From contig SCFE01000004.1 in NCBI GenBank assembly GCA_004352715.1, positions 3,300,394 to 3,364,393 of the forward strand: DNA of 64,000 nucleotides. Reading direction: 5' to 3'. Source of the DNA: Hofstenia miamia. Lineage: Eukaryota; Xenacoelomorpha; Acoela. The translations under genes were made by a program, and so were the position numbers. The notes under the pieces were generated by a model. That model was not told where the DNA came from and searched no databases. It saw only the letters and a list, made by a program, of their open reading frames with translations. Positions 1-10,912 of this stretch are shown piece by piece; the stretch's first letter is position 1; the number at the start of each line of letters is the position of its first letter.

Positions 1-1126
1 TTTCTTATTTTTTCATTCAATATGCCTTTCGTACAATCGTATTTTAAAATGTTTATTAAATAATAATAAGAGCTATTTAAAAAATTCTGAGGTCGGAATA
101 TTTTTAAAAAAAATATCGAGCTAAAACGAGCCTTATTTAAAGGTTCGATGAGTGTTATTAGTTTCTTTTGAAAATGTCAGAAGAAATCAAAACAGGTATA
201 AAATTATCATATACAAATAATAGACAACCATTTGAATTTAAGATATGCACCAAAATGTGAAACTTATTTTTGTTTAGGTCATCTGATAACACTTGCCTTT
301 TGCATCGTTATTTGTAATAATGATCAACCAAATAAAGAAACCAACTGATTTCGACAGATTTCCATGCATTTTAAAACAGAATACTAAAACAGTTCAAAAA
401 TTCTAAATTTTGAAGAGTATATTGCAATGTTTATCATGCTTTACTTGTCCAGTAGGTGATTAACCTAATTCCAACGCTATATAATTGATAAGTAATGTGC
501 TGAAAAATAATTGATTTTTGAAATTTGTCACTAGCATCATATTCCATTTTTTTCCTCCCATAAACTTTCACTATTTTCTCTCAAATTAAGTAAAATTTTC
601 TTTGCTTATTTCACAAGATAATGAAGATTTTTTACTTTTGTCCGGTAAAATTACAGGACTTTCTAAACTGGTCTAAACTGGCCAGTAGCCGGTTCCATCT
701 CTGTGATAGCCACAACCCCAATTCTGAAGCAAAAGTATAAAAAACTGGCAAACTGAATTTTGTTTAAATTTCATATTTAAAGAGATTACAAGATATATTA
801 AAATTGGTACGTTGCCAAACAATTATGTTCGAAAATTTAGAAAACAAATAGTGCTTCCACTGTACATCATTTTTCAAAATAGTTTATGATGTAATTTCAT
901 TTAAGCTAGCAAAATTAGACAATTTTGCAAAACTTCAGTAAAATGCTGTTAGAAGGATTTTGTTTAGAAGCTTGCAATAATGGGTGTTCACTTGAAATCA
1001 TTGCTTAGCAATATTATTTGTGCTTTAGAGCTGCTGTTATTGGGTAGTGTGGAATAAAGTTGCCTAGCTATTTGAAAATAAATTGTGTGTTAATGTGCAA
1101 TACTTCCAAAAAAATGATAATATGAA
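1..1126. repeat. Segment repeated at 56997-58524 (left copy)
   Basis: The whole stretch matches 56997-58524 base for base by eye, apart from one substitution (C at 555, A at 57953) and a 402-bp block present only in the right copy (57471-57872; the junction here is 474/475). The match stops exactly at the N gap. It holds no recognisable gene. It could be a segmental duplication, but a haplotype duplicate or scaffolding error is at least as likely, because one end is the window edge and the other is a placeholder gap. Confidence 0.93.
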
Positions 1127-2126
1127 NNNNNNNNNNNNNNNNNNNNNNNNNNNNNNNNNNNNNNNNNNNNNNNNNNNNNNNNNNNNNNNNNNNNNNNNNN
1201 NNNNNNNNNNNNNNNNNNNNNNNNNNNNNNNNNNNNNNNNNNNNNNNNNNNNNNNNNNNNNNNNNNNNNNNNNNNNNNNNNNNNNNNNNNNNNNNNNNNN
1301 NNNNNNNNNNNNNNNNNNNNNNNNNNNNNNNNNNNNNNNNNNNNNNNNNNNNNNNNNNNNNNNNNNNNNNNNNNNNNNNNNNNNNNNNNNNNNNNNNNNN
1401 NNNNNNNNNNNNNNNNNNNNNNNNNNNNNNNNNNNNNNNNNNNNNNNNNNNNNNNNNNNNNNNNNNNNNNNNNNNNNNNNNNNNNNNNNNNNNNNNNNNN
1501 NNNNNNNNNNNNNNNNNNNNNNNNNNNNNNNNNNNNNNNNNNNNNNNNNNNNNNNNNNNNNNNNNNNNNNNNNNNNNNNNNNNNNNNNNNNNNNNNNNNN
1601 NNNNNNNNNNNNNNNNNNNNNNNNNNNNNNNNNNNNNNNNNNNNNNNNNNNNNNNNNNNNNNNNNNNNNNNNNNNNNNNNNNNNNNNNNNNNNNNNNNNN
1701 NNNNNNNNNNNNNNNNNNNNNNNNNNNNNNNNNNNNNNNNNNNNNNNNNNNNNNNNNNNNNNNNNNNNNNNNNNNNNNNNNNNNNNNNNNNNNNNNNNNN
1801 NNNNNNNNNNNNNNNNNNNNNNNNNNNNNNNNNNNNNNNNNNNNNNNNNNNNNNNNNNNNNNNNNNNNNNNNNNNNNNNNNNNNNNNNNNNNNNNNNNNN
1901 NNNNNNNNNNNNNNNNNNNNNNNNNNNNNNNNNNNNNNNNNNNNNNNNNNNNNNNNNNNNNNNNNNNNNNNNNNNNNNNNNNNNNNNNNNNNNNNNNNNN
2001 NNNNNNNNNNNNNNNNNNNNNNNNNNNNNNNNNNNNNNNNNNNNNNNNNNNNNNNNNNNNNNNNNNNNNNNNNNNNNNNNNNNNNNNNNNNNNNNNNNNN
2101 NNNNNNNNNNNNNNNNNNNNNNNNNN
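1127..2126. other. Assembly gap of exactly 1000 N
   Basis: A run of exactly 1000 N, the size of a placeholder rather than a measured gap. It truncates the hAT transposase to its right and ends the repeated segment to its left. Reading frames passing through it are meaningless. Confidence 0.99.
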
Positions 2127-3068
2127 TAACAAAACAGCCATATTCGGGTCTGTGCTGTCAATGGACGGTGTCAATTCAAAATATCGCCTAATCATTGCAA
2201 ACGTTGAAGACCACCTTGTAGCATTTCGAAGAACGGGACGAAGAAATGTCTTATGCCGGAGCTTTGCTGCTTCTTTTAGAGTACTGATGGCCTTCATGAG
2301 TCTAGCTACTTTTTCGATTGTCGGCTCGTGTTTTTCTAATTGGCTTTTTACAGCCAAGTTGAGACGATGACTAGCACACCCAATAAACGGTGCACCAATT
2401 TTGTCTGCAATAGCCTTGTTGAGGTTTTCGTTGTCACCTGTCACGAATTGAATATTTTCGAGGGACTTTCCAAACAAAGATAAAACAAATGTAATGAAAT
2501 CTATGTGTGAATTTGCGTTCATGCATTCTTCTTCAATCAGGGGCGAAATTGCGAGCAATACGACTTCCTGTTTGTGATCGTGAGGAAATACAGCGAAGAC
2601 ACCCAAGTAGTGTGACATATTGTGTGACCAACCATCTATTATCAGTGCAAATTTGCAGGATAAATATGCCTTGATTTTCTTTTCGACTTCTTTTGTAACT
2701 TCCATGTAATACTGGACAGATTTACCAGATATATTGTCTAAGCTGGAGTACTGGCGTGTCTTCTCACTGTCCGGAAAATTGAAGCAGTGGTTGTCGGTAA
2801 CAATCCAATCGATCCAGTTATAAAGCAGTTTCGCTTTTTTGGACGCTTTCCAGTTCGAAGCAGTTTTAATAGAAGCACTTTGTAAACCACTTTTGTCTGA
2901 CAACTCCTTTAGATAATTCGGGTGATCGACGGTAATATGGTTTAAAAGGTTTGCATACCCTGTATTCGGGCGTTGTTTGCGTTTACGGCCGCACTTGCAA
3001 ACATACTCCCCTTTTTCAACTTCCGTAAAATAATGCTCAACGATCTGCTTATTCATTCGTGGAGGCAT
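2127..3068 (-). CDS. hAT-family transposase, N-terminal half (truncated by gap)
   Basis: Start ATG at 3068; about 314 codons are open with no stop or frameshift before the N gap cuts off the C-terminal half. Visible: a BED-type zinc finger (Cys24, Cys26, His44, His49); the first catalytic Asp in IIDGWS (Asp145); the second in VTGDNEN (Asp212); the hAT motif CASHRLNLAV (residues 231-240); and RWSST (285-289). The glutamate-bearing C-terminal part and the hATC dimerisation region are missing. The order and spacing are those of cut-and-paste hAT transposases, and every key residue that can be seen is intact, so this copy may be young. The element's terminal repeat lies 375-385 bp upstream of the start. 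A matching C-terminal piece lies beside the other gap at 61273-61614. Confidence 0.9.
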
Positions 3069-3334
3069 ATTGATATGCTAGCACTCAAATTGTAAGTCAC
3101 AATGCTATACGCAATGCAGAACTGAATATTTCTAGTTGCGCCTGATTGGTTGGTTGTTTGCAACGCTACTGATGCAGTTTGCACAGCCGCCGCAGGTTGA
3201 CCGCTAATGCACTGAATAACGTGAGAGCTAGCAACGAGCCTTGTCTGTAAACAAATAAATTGTGCCTCAGCGGTAAAAATGCCAAATTCCCAGGCAGGCA
3301 AAAGAACCATATATTCAGTGACAGAAGAGCACAA

Positions 3335-3453
3335 TTATTTTGAAATTATTTTTTCCCAATAATAAATTATTTTTATTTTCTTTTGGTAAAATAAATTATT
3401 TCAATATTATTTATTGAAATTATTTCAATAAAATTATTTATTTCCAGTGTCTG
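3335..3453 (-). mobile_element. hAT terminal inverted repeat and subterminal AT-rich repeats
   Basis: On the minus strand the end reads CAGACACTGGAAATAA and continues into alternating AAATAATTT-type blocks. The same terminus followed by similar blocks is seen on the plus strand at 61009-61130, so the two are opposite ends of one element family with a long imperfect terminal repeat of about 110 bp (one 7-bp length difference near the tip). The flank just outside here is CATATTCA; outside the other end it is CATATCAA. Confidence 0.75.
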
Positions 3454-4300
3454 CATATTCAAAGACCCTATTTTAATTGCGATACACAAAACTTAATTCT
3501 CCACGTAGTGTTGCCTCCTTCCCATTTTTAAAAATTTGGTGTTAATTTCAGAGAAAAGTGTGCCACATTAAGTCGGCTCGTGAGAATATCATTTTCTGGG
3601 GCTACGCTAATTGGCAAATAAAGTAAATTTTTGGAACGTTTTTTAATATAATCAGGGATAGATTTTTACATAAGTGTAATTTTGCAAAATATATGAAATA
3701 TACAAGAAAGCAATTATTCCGATTATATTTGTCGAAATAGAAATATAGCATTTATCCATAGGAGAACTTATTACGCTACAAAGCATTAGAATATATCCAG
3801 ACAATTGTATATTACAAAATATGTTTCTAGTGCAAATATTAGACGCCTTGTTTAAGGGATGTGACCATGGCCAGCATTTCATGGGGTTTATTTTTTTTAA
3901 TATTTTAGTGAAAAAGCAATTTCCTAAAGTTCTCAAAGCAATTTCGGAAACTTTTCCTGAAAAACACAATATAGCTTCTTTATATACCTAGTTTGGAAAC
4001 TATATTTCCATTTGTCGTAAATTTATTCAACCTCTCGCATATTCCGAGTAATCAGGGTGCGGATTTTACTTTGCTTACAATATACAATACTTTCACGTTC
4101 AACTGACAAGCGCAGTTTCAACACCTGACAATATGCTCGAATAAAATCACTGGTGGGCAAGTCAGATTTTTCAAAATCAGATATTGACAGGGTCGGGAAA
4201 GCATTTTTTGCTGTGAAAATTTTTAAGAGATTTTCCATTATATTTTTACTGATTGTACATTACCACAAATTATCATATTCAAAACATATTCAAGTTTAGG
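3454..4300. other. AT-rich DNA without recognised gene
   Basis: Two open frames on the minus strand (3652-3969 and 4023-4238) are AT-driven and resemble no family I know. No terminal repeats were found here. Confidence 0.5.
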
Positions 4301-4830
4301 CCAGTGCTGCGAGTAATTCAATAGAATATTTCTTATCACCATAGATAGATGCGGATGTAATTTTTTATAATCGCATTGCAGCGCAACCGCAGTAAGGTGG
4401 GCCCGCAACCGCACCGCACTTCATGTCTGTTAGAAAAATTCATCTACACCCGCTATTTTCTAATGAGGCGGCGTCATTTCAAGTAATTAAGCCAAAAAAG
4501 TCATTCTCCGAATTGACTCTCTAATAATTTTTAATATTGTATAGATTTCGTAGTATAATTAATATTGTATTAGTTTAGTAGCCTATTACACATGTGACAA
4601 ATAAAAATGTCCACCCGCACCGTGGCATTTGAAGTTCAGTACCCGCACTAAACCGCACCTGCGTACAACTTTGCTTATCATTTACTAAAAAACCCGCAAT
4701 AAATTCATAAAATAAAACTGGTGGAAGTTTGCTATTATTTCTCTTTCCATGGAAGTAAAGATCTATGGGCATTGGCACAACTGCTTTTTCACATGGTCGA
4801 TCTTTAAGCCTAGAAAAGTACAATAGAATG
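4300..4830. repeat. Cluster of CCGCA/TGCGG subterminal-like motifs, possible hAT-type miniature element
   Basis: Many copies of CCGCA or its complement are packed here in both orientations (for example about 4370-4420, 4600-4665 and 4690) inside otherwise AT-rich DNA. Clustered short motifs of this kind are typical of the subterminal regions of hAT elements. A CAGTGCTGCGAG sequence near 4302 could be one end. I could not find a matching opposite end or a target duplication, so the element type is an inference. The minus-strand frame 4575-4823 is probably a by-product. Confidence 0.35.
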
Positions 4831-5490
4831 TTGCAATCAGATAATTGTTAGGATTAGGCTTTTAACAATTGACATTATTTGCTTGTGTGTTTGGAAAATG
4901 CATTCATGAAAATTAATAAAAATTCATAAATAATGCACCAATAGCAGACTGTGAATAATCTATCATGTATGCTTGCGAACATTGTTCAAACGTAGATATT
5001 GTAATTTTGGTATTTTATTTTCATTTTATAATACTAAAATATAACGAATTTAAAGTATTTTAAATCAATGTTTACTATAGATTTCTTATAGTTTGTGGGC
5101 ACTGATAAATTGCTAGCTCTTGTTTTTGAAATCAAAAATGGACAATGACTGTACTGTCGTTTAAGGTTTCATTGACTTATTACAAGCAGGCGTGAATTCA
5201 TGTAGGCTTTGATTTATTTGTATCAATTACGTTTGACTGCTGTCATCAAAGTACCATGACACTGCGAAATTGTTTATAAAACAAATATATTTTGAAATGT
5301 TTCACTAAGGCTCAGAAATATAGTCTGCCTGTGTGTGACCTATCATAACTGTGGTCAGAACAAGTACAGAAAATTCAAAAATCATTTTGTTGCGGCAATC
5401 ATAATCATCACCAGCTTTAAATTATTTAAACTTTAATGTCAATTTTTATATGTTTTACTATATGCAAGGTATACATGTATACATGTATAC

Positions 5491-5525
<35 letters not shown>

Positions 5526-5718
5526 CATATATATACATATATATATATATATGTATGTATGTATATATATATATATATATATATATAATGTATGTATATG
5601 TACCCTACTGGATTAAGTTTGCACTATGTTTGAGTCTAAAGTTATTTGCGTAGACCTAAGTGTTTCGTTTATGAAAATCTAATTTACGTAAGATTCCCTA
5701 CGTATTGATCCTTTTTAG
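4831..5718. other. Non-coding DNA with a long (TA)n/(ATGTATAC)n microsatellite
   Basis: Three TATACATG units near 5470 lead into about 110 bp of TA repeats interrupted by TATG/TACA steps (5489-5590). The reading frame across it (5450-5653) is a translated microsatellite, not a gene. The rest shows no recognisable feature. Confidence 0.8.
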
Positions 5719-5905
5719 GTTGTTACATCATTTCAAGCTGCGGGCACACATCAGTTTCTTGAACTATCTAACCAATCAAATACAAGCAGTGCACATCAAT
5801 CTATGAAATTTGGGTTAAGGAAAGTTACAGATACTATCAATACACTTCGACAGTTTGAATTCACAACAAAAGAATTTCAATTTCTGCAGTGTCTTCTTGC
5901 TTTAG
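5719..5905 (+). CDS. Candidate internal exon, nuclear-receptor ligand-binding-domain-like
   Basis: This is a 187-nt open stretch with a pyrimidine-tract acceptor (CTTTTTAG before 5719) and a consensus donor (GTATGT from 5906). It encodes 62 residues plus one base. The second half contains FGLRKVTDTINTLRQF and EFQFLQCLLALG. This pattern (a GLRxVxD-type helix, then a hydrophobic/Leu-rich helix, an acidic residue in a T-x-E context, and an LQxLLAL helix) matches the helix 7-9 region of nuclear-receptor ligand-binding domains such as TR and RXR, where TE followed by a Leu-rich helix is typical. No neighbouring exons were identified, so the gene may be broken or its introns long. The family call is inference; the exon structure itself is visible. 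A decayed relative lies at 10815-10912 on the same strand. Confidence 0.42.
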
Positions 5906-5911
5906 GTATGT

Positions 5912-6910
5912 TTCATAACTAGTAGGCAAAGTGAAATGCATGATTAAATGGATGTAAATGAGTTTTTTCTTAACAGAGCTCTGCAATATGTAGCATACAC
6001 AGTAAATGTTGTCATCATGAAAATTAATTATACTGTATTTCTTAAAGTTCATATTTTTGTGTATTTAAGAAAGTATGCAATCTGAAAAGCGTAGGAAGCT
6101 ATTCGTAAGATAGGTGTTTGCAGGATAATGACCGATGATTATACATTTATGTAAGAGCAAACAGAATTGATCTTTTCGTAATTTATCTGACGTTAAGGTC
6201 AACGCTTTCAAGAAGCAGAAATAATCGTTTATTCTGGGCAGTCAATTGGTAGGAAACAATACTTTTTAAAAATTTACATTCACTAAAATCTTCACTAGAA
6301 ATGACCCAATTTGTATAAATTTTGGAAGTGTTTTTTATTTTTAAAATTGCCTTATCATTATCATTTGATCTACAATTGTCTTGTGTAATGCCGGTGTTGT
6401 GTACGTTTTAAAATACATATTACATGTTACCGAGTAGTGTTTAAGAAATTAATAAATTACGTTGTTTATTACTTTCACGGAAAGTAACTTATTTTACTTT
6501 TCATTCTTACTTATAAATTTTTCTTCAAATTCACAACTTTATGGGCGTCTATGCTAATATGTAATTGCGTTTGAATAAATTAAATAATATATCTTTGTAT
6601 GTCTGTCTATGATTATTCAGTTAACAAAAATGTTTGAAAAACGTTGCAGAATATATTATATTCACAGTCTAGTGAAAGTAACAGTCTAGGAGAAGTAGGT
6701 CTAATGAATGGTTACTACAAATAGTAACGCGCTTCTAATTCCTATTTTATTATTGTAGTGTTGTATATTACTCGTTGCAAAGAAATTGTAATATATTAAA
6801 AATATCTTGGTGACCTCGAGTAGTAGCAGTAGGTGGTTCTAGAACAAGAATTTAGCATGTCACATGCTTTCTGTTTATAACATTATCCTATATGATTAAC
6901 TGATTTTAAA
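5912..6910. other. AT-rich DNA, no recognised feature
   Basis: No open frame or repeat end with support. A short frame at 5861-6052 on the minus strand overlaps the candidate exon antisense and is rejected. Confidence 0.5.
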
Positions 6911-6924
6911 CAGAAGCACCGATA

Positions 6925-7612
6925 ATGGCAGCACCGGAGCAAGCAATAAGAACAAACTGGGTGAAGAAGCATATAGACAGAAGAGTAGAAGTAAGTGATA
7001 AGTGTAGGCTATGTAAGAAAGAGGCGGAGACAGTAGATCATCTGATAGCAGGGGGTGAGAAGTTGGCACAGAATGAGTATAAGTTCAGACATGACAAGGT
7101 GGGAAGAATGGTACATTGGAGTTTGAGCAGGCAGCATGGGTTAGAAGCAGGAGACAAGTGGTATGAGCACAAGCCACAGGGCGTCATAGAAAATGAGAAG
7201 GTTAAGCTACTGTGGGACTTCAACATACAGACGAGCATAGTAATAGAAGCACGGAGGCCAGACATAGTAGTGGTAGACAAAGAAAAAAGATTGGGAACAG
7301 TGATAGACATAGCAGTACCAAGGGACAGAAATGTAGAAAGCAAGGAGAAAGAGAAGATAGACAAGTACAGGTAGTTGGCAGAGGAAATAGAAAGGCTGTG
7401 GAAATTAAAGAAAGTTGAAGTAGTCCCAGCAGTTGTAGGAGCACTAGGAGCAGTGAATAAGAAGCATAAGCGATACTTGGAGGAGTTGGGTGTACCAAAG
7501 TGGGGAGGGGCAGTAGCACAGAAGGCAGCATTGTTAGGAACAGCTAGTCCTGAGGAAAGCTCTCAGACTCCCTGGGAACTGGTGAGTTCCCCGAGCTGAG
7601 AGGGATACCATC
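6925..7612 (+). pseudogene. Non-LTR retrotransposon, C-terminal zinc-finger and restriction-like endonuclease (broken)
   Basis: Encodes the C-terminal end of a reverse-transcriptase polyprotein; the RT domain itself is absent (5' truncation). Seen: a zinc-binding motif CRLC (Cys27, Cys30) followed by ETVDHL (His39), where the expected last Cys, four residues after the His, is Gly44; then LAQNEYKFRHD; then ARRPDIVVVDK (RPD at 111-113) and VIDIAVP (Asp128), the RPD...D arrangement of restriction-like endonucleases in R2-type elements. A TAG stop interrupts at 7372-7374 and the same frame resumes at once (LAEEIERLW). A two-base deletion near 7547 shifts the last 15 or so codons. The base composition (purine-rich, GC-richer) contrasts with its surroundings. 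It is a dead copy. Confidence 0.8.
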
Positions 7613-7631
7613 ATGAAGCTATGAGAAGTAA

Positions 7632-7659
7632 GAATAATAATATTAATAATAATAATAAA
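7632..7659. repeat. (TAA)n tract shared by two convergent retrotransposons
   Basis: A 28-bp TAA/TTA-type tract lies between the plus-strand element ending near 7612 and the minus-strand element beginning at 7660. On the minus strand the sequence just before it reads GGCCAAATAAATTC, which looks like the 3' end of a CR1/Jockey-like LINE followed by its (TTA)n tail. Confidence 0.65.
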
Positions 7660-8955
7660 GAATTTATTTGGCCGTCAAAGGAAAACAATACAATTGAATA
7701 AAATTTAAGTTTTTCGGCAACGAGGATAGGAGCTGAAGTAGGAGCAGATAAATGAGTAAACAAGGCGAAGGAACGAATCAGTGAAGAGGGAAGACAGCAG
7801 AAATTTCTTGAAGGGGGTCGTTAATTGCAACATTAGCTAAAGAGCAGGAAAAGAAATAGATGAATTGATCTTGACACATTGACGACGTTTGGTTAAATAA
7901 GATTGGGAAAATTCAATGAAGTCAGCATCGAAGCCAAATAAACGTAACTTGTTAAGAAGAATAGAATGGGGGAGCCGATCAAAAGCGTTAAAATGTCAAG
8001 AAAGAATGCAACCAATATCATTACGACCTCGAAGGCTTCCATCCTGAGAAGAAAAGATGAAATGACGGATTTTGGAAAGACGTAACGTAAACCAAAGCGC
8101 TCAATGATGATTGATAATGGAGAAAGAATAGCTATTGGACGGCAACAAGTGACCTGAGAAGGGTGGTAGTTAGATTTTAGCAGTGGGGAGAGCCAAACGG
8201 TTTTACAATAAAATATACTGATGTACAGATGCCTTAAATGGATGGAGTGTTGAGGAAGGTTCATGAATTACAAAGGAGGGAACGCTGTCAAGATAGCAAG
8301 GTCGAGATTACTTGTAAGACTTATGCGTGTAGGACTGTCATGGGCGTTAAAGACAATATCGCAAAGACGAATGAATGGGGAGGCAAGAGGTTTACCAGAG
8401 CATAAAGAGACCGGATCAGAAAAATTAGGGGCAACGTAAGTGTTGAAGAGATCAGCTTTCTCCAAGTCGGAGCGAGCAGAAGGAGGATTCCATTTCAAAT
8501 TGAGCAAGTCAGGCTTGGAATGAGGGAAACTTAAAAATGAATAAAGGTCTTTAAGGGATCAAGATGAGAAGCTAAACAGAATAGAGATTTTGTCAAGTTC
8601 CATGAAGTCGATTACATCTTGCGTGAGAGGATGGTTTGAAAGAATCGGAAGAAATAAAACGACTTTTGTAAGATTCCAGGTTATTCAAGGAAAGGGAGAG
8701 AAACACGTTTTATTCTACGACGAAAAGCAAGTGAAGATATAACTTGGTGAAGAGAGGGGTACCAATCATCAACGGTGAAGAATCAATAAATGTGGGAAAT
8801 GAAGAAGAAAGAGCAGCATTAAGTGATACGAAATCACTGTTAGATCGACTATATTGAGGCGTATCCAGATAAGTAGATGGGGAAGTAGAATTGTCGGACA
8901 GGTGGAAATGAGTGATCAGATAGGTTATCTGGAACAGAGCTCAAAGAGATGTCTA
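7660..8955 (-). pseudogene. CR1/Jockey-like non-LTR retrotransposon, internally deleted
   Basis: Read on the minus strand, fragments appear in the correct order but in shifting frames. Near 8920 is an endonuclease tail (SSVPDNLSDH). At 8507-8268 is the linker between endonuclease and RT (KADLFNTYVAPNFSDP). Near 8200-8080 is the start of the RT fingers (VWLSPLLKS, CRPIAILSPLS). Near 7990-7880 is RT motif A with downstream palm (FNAFDRLPHSILLNKL, SYLTKRRQC). The YxDD motif and everything after it are missing; the frame runs straight into the 3' untranslated end. The element is therefore 5'-truncated, frameshifted and internally deleted. The clade assignment is tentative. Confidence 0.72.
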
Positions 8956-10345
8956 AAATGTAATCAGGATAAGAGCACAGAACAAACTCTGGGAGGGTTA
9001 AAATAAACTAGTCTGTTTTTAACACAAGATTTATTTACCAAAGCAAAAAACAAATAACCTAAAACATTCACTGTTAAGCTAAGTAATGCCTTCAACACAA
9101 GGGCCGCAGACATATTTTTTAAAAATTGGTAGGTTTTTAAAAATCTTACGGTTCGCAACCGATATTTGCTTTGTTTTAGCCCGCAGTCGCTCCCGAATTT
9201 TTATTTCAATAATTAGTATATTGCCAAAAAAACAAGGCACCGAAAAAATAGAAAGCGTATGGAAAACCAACAAAATCATAAAATATTTTGGTGAATGCAA
9301 AGTTAGCTAAAACATCAGACCGCAGCTTATTTATTCTTGGCCCTACCCTCAGCCCTCATGAATATTGTTTTAACGTAGTTACTACTGCATAGTCTTTTCC
9401 TGGTGTTAGTGATTTTGATTTTAAAGTGATTATCATGTGATAAGCAAATTGTTAATGTATCATGTCCTGTTTAAACTATCCTGATTAGCCTGCAGTGACT
9501 TAATCTGTCCTGATCTGATGTTTCTTGAGATCAGGGGCTTACACAGGATTTCCTGGCGAGGGGACATCTCAGTTGTGGTCAATTTGAGTTAAAAAAACCG
9601 GGGTGAATCTCCGAGAAATTTTCAAAATATTGAAAAAATATACCTTAAAAATGCCACTCACAACCTTAGTTTTAAATATTAAATTTTTTGAAGAAAATTC
9701 TTTGATTTAGTCAATTATGTCAGTTCACAAAACCTACTGGGGCATTTCACGATGCCTTCCTTGTGTACCCCACTGCTTGAGACATATCGGCATACGCTTT
9801 CCCCAAACAACGGTTATAAATATATTTAGTTGCGTTTTGCTTACATTACGTATTTTGTCTGCAAATAAAAGCTATGTCATGTCAAAATACCATTAAGTAA
9901 ATTTGACCCAGAATTTTTATGAATCGATTCATGGAACGTCGACCAGTCCACAGATTATTGAAAAGATAACTAGCACGTCATCAAAGAAAAGCAGTTGCAT
10001 TTTAACAGTGACATGAGTAAGATAAGAAAATCCAACAAAATTTATAGGGCTCGGCGGTATGCCTTATAAACTCTAATACCATGATAGTTTCTAATACTGC
10101 GCTATTTTCGATTGTAAAATGCGAAATATTTATAAAATCTGCGAACTGCTCCTTTTTGTACAATAAAATCATATACTTTTCAATATGATGCGATTGACTA
10201 CATCACTTTGCTTGGAGTAATATTCGTAAAAAAGAAAATGGAAAAGAACTCACTAGTGAGTATAATAGCAGTGGTTTTTTAAACGCTTCATATGGTATCT
10301 TGCATGAAATGCCAACCCGAAGTCTGCTGATCTCTAAAATTGCTG
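8956..10345. other. Non-coding DNA; one possible hAT-type end
   Basis: Overlapping open frames on both strands at 9079-9310 have no recognisable homology. CAGGGGCTTACACAGGAT near 9533 resembles a family of hAT termini that start CAGGGGC, but no partner end was found. Confidence 0.4.
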
Positions 10346-10590
10346 ACAGGGCCGTAGCTAAGGAGGGCCTAGGGGGCATGGCCCTGCCTGTTGGCTCACG
10401 TGGCCCCTTTCCTCTCGGCATCCTGGATTCAAAACTAATATAATATATAAAAACAAAATATATAAAATGCTAATGCCATTCTATTTAAAAATTCAATGAA
10501 AAAGTGCGAAACTATTTCGTATGAATAAAACTGATTAATTTATTGAACTTTGCGGGGCCATGTCCCGCTTAATTTTTAAATTCGAGCCAT
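10346..10590. repeat. GC-rich hAT-like miniature element remnant
   Basis: CAGGGCCGTAGCTAAGGAGG begins near 10349 and runs into GGGGGCATGGCCCTGCC. A related GGGGCCATGTCCCGC block lies near 10553. The GC-rich CAGGGCCGTAGC start is a common form of hAT terminus. Boundaries and target duplication are not resolved. Confidence 0.35.
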
Positions 10591-10814
10591 TGGCCTGCTT
10601 GATAGATTTACAACTTGCATATGTGCTCAATGCACAGAAAATTTCGTCGGTCAATGCTAACGTCTGCTGCATCCAATTCAGCAACAATTGTCAATTGCTC
10701 CAGTGAACCGTAGTACTGAACTAAGTTTTGATCCACAAGATATTCATACCATATCTACGAAGCTGCCTAACTCAATAGGACGACTCTGTTTACTCCAACT
10801 CTGTTCAATTTACG

Positions 10815-10912
10815 TCTCTGAAATTCGGGTTATGGAAAATTACAGACACTATCAACAAATTCAAATTAAATGAATTCAATTTCTACAACAACTTCTTGGT
10901 TTAGGTATTTAA
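10815..10912 (+). pseudogene. Decayed second copy of the nuclear-receptor-like exon
   Basis: Aligns with 5794-5912: both contain CTGAAATTCGGGTTATGG-like and ACAGACACTATCAA-like stretches, and both end at TTTAG followed by a GTAT donor-like sequence. This copy has lost about 12-15 bases in the middle (the segment that codes for the acidic helix junction at 5.8 kb) and has an in-frame stop. The FGL.K.TDTIN core is still readable. Both copies lie on the plus strand about 5 kb apart, so this could be a decayed tandem exon duplication or a fossil of a duplicated gene. Confidence 0.55.

Noticed and set aside
1064-2161. Long open frames on both strands across the first gap
   Set aside because: They consist almost entirely of N translated as unknown residues; the only supported coding is the hAT part from 2127.
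3053-3334. 93-codon minus frame overlapping the hAT start
   Set aside because: Lies in the element's 5' untranslated region in another frame and has no hAT motif.
5450-5653. Tyr/Ile-repeat open frame
   Set aside because: Translation of a TA-rich microsatellite.
7038-7531. Minus-strand open frames over 7.0-7.5 kb
   Set aside because: Antisense shadows of the retrotransposon C-terminus, whose plus-strand frame has recognisable motifs.
9079-9310. Overlapping open frames on both strands
   Set aside because: Mirror-image frames of similar length on both strands with no recognisable domain.
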